A DNA stretch of 64,000 nucleotides from Typha latifolia (lineage: Eukaryota > Streptophyta > Magnoliopsida > Poales > Typhaceae). Below the pieces are notes generated by a model. It was given only the letters and a program-made list of their open reading frames with translations. It was not told the origin of the DNA and did no database searches. Numbering within the stretch: the stretch's first letter is position 1; every line of letters starts with the position of its first letter. The DNA is taken from assembly GCA_019914945.1 (NCBI GenBank), contig CM034103.1, forward strand, positions 5,456,001-5,520,000, given 5' to 3'. Positions 33,704 through 44,237 of this stretch are shown here, piece by piece. The translations under genes were made by a program, and so were the position numbers.

Positions 33704-36116
33704 GTATGCCTATATTTGCTAGCAATAACAATATGCTTGTTAAGATGGCTTAACATGAATTACTAAATCAATGCAATCGATAAAGATTATCAGTAACTAT
33801 CCTGAAACATGCTAATTCCTAACGTATCAAGATAAGTCAACACAGATATAAAGCTTGATACAATCTCTTATTCGTACACATTTCAATGATAGTGTTTACA
33901 TGTTATGTATAGCAATAAAAGAGCAGTTTAGTTATCTCATGCCTACCAAAGCATTAATCATACTTATCATCGCTCACCGAGCTTTTCACCACACAGGGTA
34001 AGTACTCTCAAGAAATAATCATCCATCGCATAACCATCCATCATCTCATACATCGAGGAGGGATATATACACATCTAGCGCTAATGCCACCTATATGTGT
34101 ATGATGACACTACAAGTGACCGATTGTCTATGGCTATCAGACTAAGGACCCTGATCATAAGCCCATATCTCACTCTTTCTAAATCATCACTGCCCTCAGC
34201 GGGAGAATCGGGAGCCCTCGGCTCATCAACAGACGCCCTAACCCTGCGTCGTCGGGTACCGCTAGAGTTATATCCCCGCCTCATAATCATGTTCTTCTAT
34301 CATCATAATCTAGTCCTGACTATGCTATATAACTACATGAATGCCACACAGGCTCCCAACCACAGGTGTAGGCCGCTAATAGTATAGTCATATAAAATAC
34401 ACTCTACCCTTAACCCTAGGTTGAGTGAGTAAGGGTATCGCATAGTCTGAATCCGACTACTAATGATAGGTGAAAGTGGTGCAGTGTCTATGAGTGTATA
34501 AATTATGTCATCGTCATCATGATCGTTACATTCTATATTCACAATAGATATACATATATGCAAGGGTATGCCATACAAGATACATGTAGAGCATCATCAC
34601 ACTAATATTTATGCTACATTAACATTCTCATAATATCATGATGAGCAAATTATCAATAACTGCATAATATTTATGCTACAGGATACTAAATGCATGTATT
34701 AATATCGACACTTCCTATAGTGTCATGACAGATATAATGACTATAACTATATTTTTCTAGATTTGTATAACTCTACTCGCTTAGGGGGTCTCCACAGTTT
34801 GCTAAATCTCATCAGCTAGTCGACTCCTCCGGAATCTCAAAATCCCCCTCACGCGGTGTCAATCCTATTAATTCACGCAAGTAAGCCATACATAAGATTA
34901 GCGAACTAATAGAACTAATTATCTTATTAGAGCATTTCTGTTTGGCAAATACATGAGTCAAGGGTCTCCTAGGGCGAGTCTTATGTTATCCTAAAATTCA
35001 CATGATACTAAATTATCATTACGGGGGGGGTCAGGCTAATTAAATCAGGTAGAAATAGATAAATGGGCTTAGGGTCCGAATGGCCCCAAATGGGATAGGC
35101 TAGAGGTAATTGGTTAGGCTCAAACCCAACTCAATAGGCAAGAGGGCCTTGGTGGGCTGGGGGCCCAACCACAGCCCACCAAGGTTGGATTCGTGGGCTG
35201 CAGTCCTACACCCACCCAACATTTGGGTTAGTGGGCTGCAGCCTGCAGCCCACCCAAGTCCAAGTCCAGGTGGGCTGCGGCCTACAGCCCACCCGAAACC
35301 AGGTCCAAGTGGGCTGCAGCCTACAGCCCACCAACACTCATCTCACCCCTCATCTCCTTCGAGGGTGGGAGACAGAAGGGGCGAGAAGCGAAGGCTCAGC
35401 GCTGCCGGTGGTCCACGTCGCCGACAGCCCACCCTCAAGTTGGCGCCTCGCGACCTTCGCCGAGGAGGGAAGGGAAGAAAAGCAAGAGGAGGAAAAGAGG
35501 AGGGTGCGGCTCGGCTCGATGGGCGTAACCCACGCCGCGGAGGAGCCATTGCCCGTCCTCCCCGCCTACAGGGGAGCGGGAGAAGCTCGCCCCGCAGCCG
35601 GGGTGGCCGACGAGGCGGCGAGGCGAGCTCCATGGACGGCGGCCATGGAGGTCCTTCCTCTCAACCCAAAGGCTCGAAGCCCATCCAGGAAGCCCTTTCC
35701 CTAGAGCTCTCGGACCGACGGCCGAACGCGGGGGCGTCGACCGCCGAGGATGATGGCGAGATTGGGGGAAAATTAACTACTGAATTTTAATGGGGTTGAG
35801 GCTTACTGCGATCTGCGCGCTCAGCTTCGTCGGCTCCGGGGCTTCGTCGACTCCGGCGTCGGCAACCCACAAGAGAGGGAGAGAGGTAGTGAGGTGGAGG
35901 AGAAGAATAGGGGGGGTTCGGGATGGCTGCGGTGAGGGGAAGGAGATAAAGGAGATGGGGAAGGTGGCGTGCACGGCAAGGGAAGGGGAAGAAGAAGGAG
36001 AAGAGAGGACGGGGAGGGTGGCAGGCGCCTGTGACGCTCGGCGCATGCGTCACGGGATTTTTTTTTAACTTGGGGTCTTACAACTATCCCAACAACAAGA
36101 AATTTCGCCCTTGAAA

Positions 36117-37530
36117 TTACGCATCTGAGTCGATAAATAATTCAGGGTGAGTAGACCGCGTCTCCTCCTCGGGCTCCCATGTAGCTTCCTCTACTCCATG
36201 GTGACGCCAAAGGACCTTGACCAAAGGTACGACTCTTCTTCGGAGCGTCTTCACACATCTGTCAATGATCTGCACTAGTTGCTCCTCGTAGGACAAATCC
36301 TTTCTCAACTAGATAGGTTCTTCCCTCAAAACATGTGACGGGTCATACAGGTACTTCCTCAACAACGACACATGGAACACGTTATGAATCTGAGATAGCT
36401 CTCAGGGCAAATTCACCCGGTAAGCAACCAGTTCTATCCATGCCAAGATCTCATAAGGGCCTATATATCGAGGGCTTAGCTTGCCCTTCTTCCCAAATTG
36501 AAATACCCTTTTCCACGGCGTGACCTTGAGGAAGATCTTGTCCCCGACCAGAAACTCTAGATCTCGATGTCGACGGTCAGTATAGCTCTTATGTCGACCT
36601 TGGGCAACCTGCAAGTGTTCCCATACCTTCCGTACCTTGTCTACGATCTCCTGGATCAGCTCTGAACTCTCTATCTTCCGTTCCCCCACTTCATCCCAAC
36701 TGACAAGTGTCCGACATTTTCGTCCATATAAAGCTTCATAGGGGGCATCTCGATGCTGGAGCGATGACTATTATTATAGAACTCAATTAGGGGAAAGTGT
36801 CAGTCCCAACTAAGTCCGAAGTCTGCAACTGAGGCACGTAGCATGTCCTCTAAGGTCTGGATCGTCCGCTCTGACTGACTGTCAGTCTGAGGATGATAGG
36901 TAGTGCTGAATTGCAATTGGTACCCAGTGACTTAGCAAAATGATGCCACAACCTAGAGGTGAAACTGGGGTCACGGTCAGAAGTTATAGAAACTAGTGCC
37001 CTATGGCGAGCAAAGATCTTATCCCGGAATAAAGTGGCTCGATGATCCATAGAATCAGTGGTACTAACTGGGAGAAAGTGAGCTGACTTGCTCAATCGAT
37101 CCACAATCACCCATATATAGTCCTTTTTCTTCAAGGTCTTCGGCAGACCCACCACAAAGTCCATAGTGATATGCTCCCACTTCCACTCAGGAATGGGTAA
37201 GGGCCTAAGTGTCCCAGCCGGCCTCTAATGTTCAATTTTGACCTGCTGACAAATCAAGCATCGAGCTACAAATTCTGCAATGCTCTTCTTCAGTCCCGGC
37301 CACCAAAAGTATCTACGAACATCATGGTACATCTTCGTCTCCCCAGGGTGCACACTGTAAGATGTCTGGTGAGCTTCCTCCAATATCTCCCGTCAGAGTC
37401 CGCCCACGTCAGGTACACAGAATCTATCTCCAAACTTCAGGGTTCCCAATCCATCAAGGCAAAAACCCTTTTTACCTGAGTCTTAAACTTGCTAGAGGAC
37501 TTGCAGTAAATGTGGATCTTCTGTCTCGAA
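36117..37530 (-). pseudogene. integrase and chromodomain of element G
   Basis: Reading down the minus strand: an integrase zinc-binding part (HQTSYSVHPGETKMYHDV...YFWWPGLKK...CLICQQVK, about 37,380-37,230); the core starting MDFVVGLPKTLKKKDYIWVIVDRLSKSAHFLPV (37,164), with a second acidic residue in ITSDRDPSFTS; then the C-terminal GERKIESSELIQE...GKLSPRYIGPYEI part (36,689-36,402); and a chromodomain remnant, VLWRHHGVEEATWEPEEE (36,230 region). A frameshift near 36,900 and a stop at 37,230 break it. The chromodomain and IN tail mark it as a Tekay/Del-type chromovirus. Confidence 0.8.
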
Positions 37531-37563
37531 CCTTTTTTTTTTAAATTGGGGTGTTACAATTTT

Positions 37564-37779
37564 GATTGTCAAGGTACAACGGAAGATGCAAAAGTCTAGA
37601 TGGTAAGCTTTCACCTCCAAGGAACGGCATTGCAATGGTATAGATCGATTCTTCATGGTGGTGGATTTACCGAATGGGCTTATTTTTGTAGGGGATTACA
37701 CGCAGATTTGGGATAGCGGCATATGAAGATTTTGCTGCCACATTAAACAAGATGAGGTTGTTCTAAACCGATCGGGAGT
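37564..37779 (+). pseudogene. gag of element F, second part
   Basis: Coding resumes directly after the second ATTTT duplication with DCQGTTEDAKV, then VSFHLQGTALQWYRSILHGG, the conserved retrotrans_gag core, interrupted by several stops. Gag then passes abruptly into the acidic stretch before the protease. The expected C-terminal gag and zinc-knuckle region is missing, so there is an internal deletion here. Confidence 0.7.
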
Positions 37780-38217
37780 GTGATACTCATCGATGGTATT
37801 GAGGAGGATGATGAGGTTGTTGATGATGGTGAGTGTCCAAAGGAGGTCCATGAGGAGACCGTTGAGGAGGGTGTGGAGGAAGATATCCAAGCTGAAATAT
37901 CAATGCATGCATATTTAGGTACTTCTGCGCCGAGGATGTTACAAGTAGACAGACTTGTTAGAAAGCATTATGTGCACATCCTCATCGATTCGGGGAGTAC
38001 ACACAACTTTCTAGATAAGAGGTTAGTGAGAAGATTGGATTTGGATGATGAACCGACCACGAGATTTGATGTTGCTATCGGAGACGGCACGAAGCTTAGG
38101 GCGGAGAGCTTGTGTCATCGGGTCAGTATACGGGTGCAAGGACATGATATCATTGTGGACATGTATCCGTTGGCGCTGCGAGGAGTGGACATTGCCCTTA
38201 GTGCTCAGTGGTTATAG
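37780..38217 (+). CDS. aspartic protease region of element F
   Basis: An open frame of 145 residues: an acidic linker (EEDDEVVDDGECPKEVHEE), then the retropepsin domain VHILIDSGSTHNFLDKRL with active-site Asp at 37,987-37,989, then AIGDGTKLRAESLC and GVDIALSAQWL before a stop (TAG). This protease processes the gag-pol polyprotein in gypsy elements. It is the best-preserved part of F but is followed by stops, so it is a remnant of a once longer polyprotein. Confidence 0.75.
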   Translation: MILIDGIEEDDEVVDDGECPKEVHEETVEEGVEEDIQAEISMHAYLGTSAPRMLQVDRLVRKHYVHILIDSGSTHNFLDKRLVRRLDLDDEPTTRFDVAIGDGTKLRAESLCHRVSIRVQGHDIIVDMYPLALRGVDIALSAQWL

Positions 38218-38220
38218 AGT

Positions 38221-41200
38221 TTGAGACCCATCACATTTGATTTCTGGAGCATGTGGATTAAATTTAAACAAAGAAATAAAGATGCGCGGCTAGATGGTGT
38301 TCGATCTTCGTCGATTCCTGCAATGCAGCCTATGATGGGGCCACCTTGTGCGTATGATTTGGCATATCTTTTTCAGTTAGGACCAACAGGAGATGCACCT
38401 CAAACGAGTTTAGGTACTACCATTGAATTGTCTAATTTATTAGATAACTTTTCTGGACTATTTGAGGAGCCATAAGAGTTGCCACCGAGGAGAGCGGCGG
38501 ACCACCGCATAGAGATTATACCTGGGGCTGCACCGGCGAATGTGAGGCCATATCGGTATCCACATGTGCAAAAAAAAGTTATCTTAAACATGGTAGCTGA
38601 GATGTTGGAGCAATGTCTTATTCAACCAAGTCATAGCTCATACTCATCCCCCGTGCTATTGGTGCGAAAAAAGGACGGGGCATAGCATTTTTGTGTTGAC
38701 TATCGGGCACTAAACGCTATTACCGTTAAGAACCGGTACCCTATTCCGGTTATCGAGGAGTTGCTGGACGAGCTTGTAGGGGCAACTATATTAAGTAAGC
38801 TTGACCTGAGGGCCGGGCATCATCAAATTATAGTTCACCCGGTGGATGTGCATAAAACTGCATTTCGGACTCCGGATGGGTATTACGAGTTCGGAGTGAT
38901 GCCTTTTGGTCTCACCAATGCTCCAGCTATCTTTCAAGGCCTCATGAACGATATATTTCGGCCTCTCTTGTGAAGGTATGTCTTGATAGTTTTTGACAAC
39001 ATTTTGGTGTATAGCAGGACTGAATTGGAGCATTGATGGTATTTGGAGGATGTGTTGAATTTGTTGAAGCAAAACCAATTAAAGATCAAGAAGTCCAAGT
39101 GCCTATGGGGAGTACCACGAGTGGAGTATTTATGACACATCATTTCAGCGGATGGTGTAGCGGCGGATCCTCAAAAGGTTGCATGTATGACCGCTTGGTT
39201 TATTTCTACTACTACCACCAGATTAAGATGATTTTTGGGGTTGACCGATTATTATCGACGCTTCATCGCCAGATATGGCAAGACCGCTGCTCCTCTCACT
39301 TTTTTGTTGAAGAAGGACTCTTTTAGATGGACGGATGAAGCCACTTCAGCCTTTGAAAAACTAAAAACAGCAATGACGACGGCACCTGTTCTAGCTCTAC
39401 CGGACTTCACCAATGTAACACCCGAACCCTAAACAAGTGCATGGCACGAGCCCACACGGCACGTGTGTAGCACCTGACTATTTGGTTAGTTACTGACAAT
39501 CAAATAAACCTATAGCAATATCATGATTTTATCCATAACATCTAAACTAAGAATAACTTAAGTCTAACTGTCAACAGCATACAGATAACCCTACTTGGGC
39601 CCCACATAGGCCACAACACATCATCAAGAGCTTTTCACAACTACATATACACAACAGTGGTATATACATAATTATATAAGTACAAAGTCATATGCTAAAA
39701 TATAAGACAAGGATTCAGACACACTTTGAAGAATGTCCACTAATAGATCGGATAAGATAACTCATCTGGCATATAACACTAACCACACTCTACTCCTCAC
39801 TCACCGGCAAGACCTCTAAGGGAGTATCCTGCTCCTCTCGTTCACTTGGATTTTTGGAAAGGAGAAAGCAAAGAGAGTAATGAGCTAAATGCTCAGTGAA
39901 TAGACCTTACTTCGAATTAGTGAAGCCAAACAGAGAATAAATCAAGTATTAGATAATATAAATCAGAAAGAGTATTATATCATGAATGAGTATATGAATG
40001 TTCCTCAATAATACATAATTGAAAAGTAGATAACATGTCATAACTAATAGAAGTATATAATTCTTGACAATAAATAAATAGATCTCCATGTCATACTATT
40101 CTCATAACTCTCTCACAAATATGATACATGATGTCAAATGCAATGGTGTATAAATTATGATAATTACTCAATAATTAGGTGAAATTCTCCATATCACAAT
40201 CAACACCGACATCTCAGTATACCATCATCACACTAGACCACTATGCATAGTCAACACCCAGTACCTGGTCTCAACATCATGTTCGAAGGCTTAGAGCATA
40301 CTCCGTGACCCGCAAGAGTATCTCAAATATAATCATACCCCGTCACCCACTAGGGTATCAACATCCATCCAGACCGGGCACCCACATAGTTAATAAAAAC
40401 CTCGTGAGGATAACTCGTCACATATGCCCTAGCGAACGACATGTGTCCGACATGGGCCATAAGATATCGCATATCAGTGACCATAATCATCACTCCAGGC
40501 ACCCCTAACCCTGGCGCATACTCGGGTATCCTCACACTTTCTATCAACTATCCTATCAATCACATTTTATGTTTTTGTTCTAAATGCCAGATCACATGCA
40601 TATATCCAGTACGATAATGAGTCAATGCATAACATGAATTTAGGTGGAATAGGAATCAAAAGAAAAATGATGCAATGTAGACTCCAACCATGTATCTAAC
40701 ACATGCATACTCCTACTAGTCTATCACATGCACACTCATACTAGAAGATCATCTTCATACAAAATCATAACAGTATAATTATCTATAATCATCTCTATTT
40801 ATCATTATCATACTCATAGCCAAGATCAGCCTAATTCTATGCATGGAAAAATATGCTCGACTGTAATCATCTTTAGATAAAGTCATATAATCATGCTAGA
40901 AGCCAAAACATACATGTACACAATATATAATATAACCTAATTTGAGAAATACGTCTAGGGGATAAGACTACTCACCACCACTACAAATACCAAACAACCA
41001 CTCGTTCACGTTACTACGACAACGATCAAGCCTCGATAGCTAAGTCCACAGGGTCTTGAATATAGGGGTTGGGATCGGCGGACAGATGGCCAACGGCGGC
41101 TTATCCGACAGCCGCTGACTGCGGGTGCACTAGATGGAGAGAGAGAGAGAGCTAGAGAGAGGAGGTCGGGAGAATATGAGGAAAAAAGAGAAAAATATTG

Positions 41201-41820
41201 GAGAGAGAAAAAGAGGGAGCCGGTCATGCGGCGACGGCGGCGGAGTGGCCGGTAGGCCGGGTCCCACCTCCACGCGTCGCTGCGGCGTGTAGTGCCGTGG
41301 CTCGGTGGAGGTGCGTGGCACCCCCATCATTGCCATGGCATGCTGTGCATGCAACACATGCTAGGCATGAGGCCGGCCATAGCGTGGCCGATCGCGTTGT
41401 GCCTCGAATTTTTTTTTACTACCCTACTTGGGTTATTACAACCAAGAGTTCATTGTGGAATATGATGCGTCGGGTGTTGGCATAGGAGCTATACTTATGC
41501 AAGGAGAACGTCGTATAACCTTTCTTAGTAAGGCTTTGTCACAAAAATCTCAGCAATTATCGAATTATGAGAGAGAGATCTTGGCGATTCTGCATGCGGT
41601 GACAAAGCATAGACCTTACTTGATTGGTAGACGATTCCTTATCCGAACCAATCAAAAGAGCCTTCCATACTTTATGGGACAATGCATACACACTCCAGCA
41701 CAGCAGCGATGGGTCACAAAATTGTTAGGATATGATTATGAAATCCAATACAAGAAGGAAACGGAAAATAGAGCGGTGGATGCACTATCACGCCAACCCG
41801 AAACCACCAAGCTTGCAGCC
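38221..41820 (+). pseudogene. reverse transcriptase and RNase H of element F, split by D
   Basis: RT motifs in order: [91 protein letters not shown], and a catalytic box reading VFDNILVYS (38,989-39,015) in place of FDD. RNase H begins just before D (LALPDFT) and resumes after it (VEYDASGVGIGAILMQG at 41,456; SYEREILAILHAV-like; VDALSRQPE at 41,797). Internal stops occur (38,683, 38,971, 39,034 and others), so no functional enzyme is encoded. Confidence 0.85.
39414..41440 (-). mobile_element. solo LTR 'D' of the C family, inserted in RNase H of F
   Basis: D starts TGTAACACCCGAACCC and ends GGGTTATTACA, flanked by a perfect 5-bp duplication, ACCAA (39,409-39,413 and 41,441-41,445). It is 2,027 bp long and is the reverse complement of the LTR of C over most of its length (the 40,270-40,620 blocks match 32,430-32,830). 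It has a GA tract at 41,131-41,160 and no coding region or second LTR. It therefore looks like a solo LTR formed by recombination between two LTRs. Confidence 0.88.
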
Positions 41821-43255
41821 TATTCATCTCCTACCTTTCCCTTCCTTGACGAGCTGAGGTATGCATGCACATCTGACCTAGATATTGTGAGATTATTGCA
41901 GAAGGTGATGGATGATCCGAAGCGCCATCTAGAGTTAGAAAATCGAGGCGGGTTGCAACTAGATCGCAGATGCATTCGAGTGCCCGTAAATGATAAATTG
42001 CGGCAGAAATTGTTGGAGCACTTCCACCATACTCTAGAGGCTGGTCATGAGGGTGTCTTAAGGACTTATAGGAGATATCTCAGAGTTGCACGTGGCCAGG
42101 ATTGAGGTGGGATGTGAGAAGTTTTGTCCGTTCTTGTGAAGTTTGTCAAAGGGCTAAGACAACCACATTGAAATCGGCCGAATTGCTACAACCTTTACCT
42201 ATACCGGATCATGTTTGGAAAGACATTTCTATGGATTTCATAGAGGGTCTTCCACTGGTATGTGGTTATTCTGTTATCTTTATGGTGGTTGACAGATTGA
42301 ACAAGTATGCCCACTTTTCAGCATTGTCACATCCATTTTCAGCCAAGTAGGTGGCTGAAATTTTTGTTAGAGATGTTGCTCGGTTACATGGCATGCGACG
42401 CACGATTATCTCGGATCGTGATCGTGTATTTATGAGTGACTTTTGGACTGAGTTTTTTAGATTGTAGGGGGACTCAATTGAACTTCAGTTCGGCCTACCA
42501 TCCGCAGATGGACTGCCAAACCGAGGTGGTTAATCGAGGCATTGAACAGTACTTGAGGTGCTTTGATGGAGAGATGCCAAGATGATGGTTGGAGTTCTTA
42601 CCGTGGGCAGAGTGGTCCTACAACATCGCCTATCATAGCAGAATTGGCATGACTCCATTTGAGATGGTGTATGGACGCACGGCTCCGACATTATGCTCTT
42701 ATGATCCAGTGGCATCTACAGATCGGATGGAGGTGGACTTAGCTATGATGGATAGAGACGCCACATTGAGGAGGTTGCGTGCTTATCTTAAATTTGCTCA
42801 AAATCGCATGAAGCAAGTTTATGATCATAGCCATAGGGAGCAGGAATTTGACATCGACAGTTGGGTGTTTGTGAGGGTGTAACCGTATCGACAGGTGACC
42901 TTACGTCCGATGCGAAACCAAAAATTAGCACATCGCTACTTTGGTCATTTTCAGGTGTTGGAGCGTATTCGTCCGATTGCATATCGTTTGGAGCTGCTAG
43001 AGGCGTTTAGAGTGCATCCTATCTTTTATGTTTCATTATTGAGAGAGTGCATTGGAGATTATGAGATTGTTGGATTGATTCTACCGGAGCCATTGGAGGA
43101 GATAGAGATCATAGAGCTAGTTTGAGTACTTGCTAGACGCCGACGACAATATGGTACCTAATTGGAGATGGAGATTCTAGTTGAGTGGCTTGGCAAGCCA
43201 TCCGATGAGGTGACATGGGAGTTGGAGACGCGTTTCCCCGACTTTTTACCTTGAG
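41821..43255 (+). pseudogene. integrase of element F
   Basis: The zinc-binding HHCC part is split across two frames: HFHHTLEAGHEGVLRTYRRYL (to 42,105), then VRSFVRSCEVCQRAKTTT (from 42,102). Core: SMDFIEGLP (about 42,230), [26 protein letters not shown] (about 42,400), and a frame-shifted third acidic motif (about 42,515). Later parts are WSYNIAYHSRIGMTPFEMVYG (42,610), HRYFGHFQVLERI (42,925) and a C-terminal ILVEWLGKPSDEVTWELETRFPDFLP ending at 43,253. Several stops and frameshifts are present. The tail resembles a shortened chromodomain. Confidence 0.85.
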
Positions 43256-43274
43256 TGGGGGAAGCATGGTGAGC

Positions 43275-44041
43275 TGATACATTTAGTTAGGATCTTTTCT
43301 TATTACATTTGGTGTTTATTTTCATTAAAATAAAATTCCTGTAGGTCGCGTTCGAACGCAGGAGGGGTCGCATTCGAACGCCCTTGTGAACGACTACATC
43401 AGATTCGTAAATACAGAGAACGCATATTATGCGTTCGAACGCAGTCGGGCGAGTTCGAGCGTCTGCGTTCGAATGCCTACATCGCATTCGCACATACAGA
43501 GAACGTGTTTTCGTGCGTTCGAACGTGATTGGGCCCGTTCGAGCGCGATCGACGAGAAAGTTCTAGAATTAGGGTTTCACATTATTTTGTCTTGTTGGCT
43601 AGCCTCTATATATATGTGGAATTAGGGTTTCATAACCACTTCCACAATCCACCTTCATATCCATATCCATCCATAACCCTAACATCCTGTAACAACCCAA
43701 TCTTTAAAAAAAAAAAAATCTTTGCATAGGCACGACGTGGCCGGCCATAGTGTGGCCGGGCCTCATGCCCATGCAATGGGGCAGCGTAGGGGGTGCGTGG
43801 CACCCCCTCGCATCGCCGCAGCGAGCCCCAACACCGCCGCAGCCACCGCCAAACCCCCCACTACCTCTCTCTCTCTATTTTTTTCTTCTCCTTCCACTCT
43901 CTCTTTCGGTCCTTCTCTCTCTCTCTCTCACCGAGGCTGGCCTATCGCCGTCGCCTCCATCCTTGGGTACCACTACCGCCACCTCCGCCATGCCTGTCAG
44001 TTCTTTCTCCTTCTCTCTCTTCTTCTCTCTTCTTTTCTCTC

Positions 44042-44089
<48 letters not shown>

Positions 44090-44205
44090 TCCTCCTTAGC
44101 TCAGGTTCACCGGAACCAAGCCGCTAGTTGGCCAGCAGCGGCCGGTGCCCTCCCCGCCAGCCCGGGTCCGCATCTCCCTCCCATCCTCCCTTCTTCTTCT
44201 TCTTC

Positions 44206-44237
<32 letters not shown>

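Larger units (their letters stand above)
30275..36082 (-). repeat. 3' LTR of G, interrupted by C
   Basis: Read on the minus strand it starts TGTAAGACCCCAAG at 36,082, directly after the tail region GAAATTTCTTGTTGTTGGGA, and ends GGTGTTTCA at 30,275. Without C (30,692-33,703 plus one 5-bp duplication) it is about 2.79 kb. It contains repeated GGGCTGCAGCCCACC-type units at 35,150-35,335. The overlapping 226-residue plus-strand ORF at 35,110-35,790 is composition-driven and not a gene. Confidence 0.75.
30275..37558 (-). mobile_element. Ty3/gypsy (Tekay-like) element 'G' inserted in gag of F
   Basis: The termini are TGAAAC...GTTACA, flanked by a perfect 5-bp duplication, ATTTT (30,270-30,274 and 37,559-37,563), within F's gag. 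G lies on the minus strand: a 5' LTR remnant of about 28 bp (37,558 downwards), integrase and chromodomain coding (about 37,500-36,117), and a 3' LTR from 36,082 to 30,275 that contains element C. The start of the 3' LTR, TGTAAGACCCCAAGTTAAA, matches the remnant TGTAACACCCCAATTTAAA. Everything from the 5' LTR through gag, protease, RT and RNase H is deleted. Confidence 0.85.

Noticed and set aside
35110..35790. 226-residue plus-strand ORF
   Set aside because: It lies inside the LTR of G, is GC-rich, has equally long frames on both strands and shows no domain.
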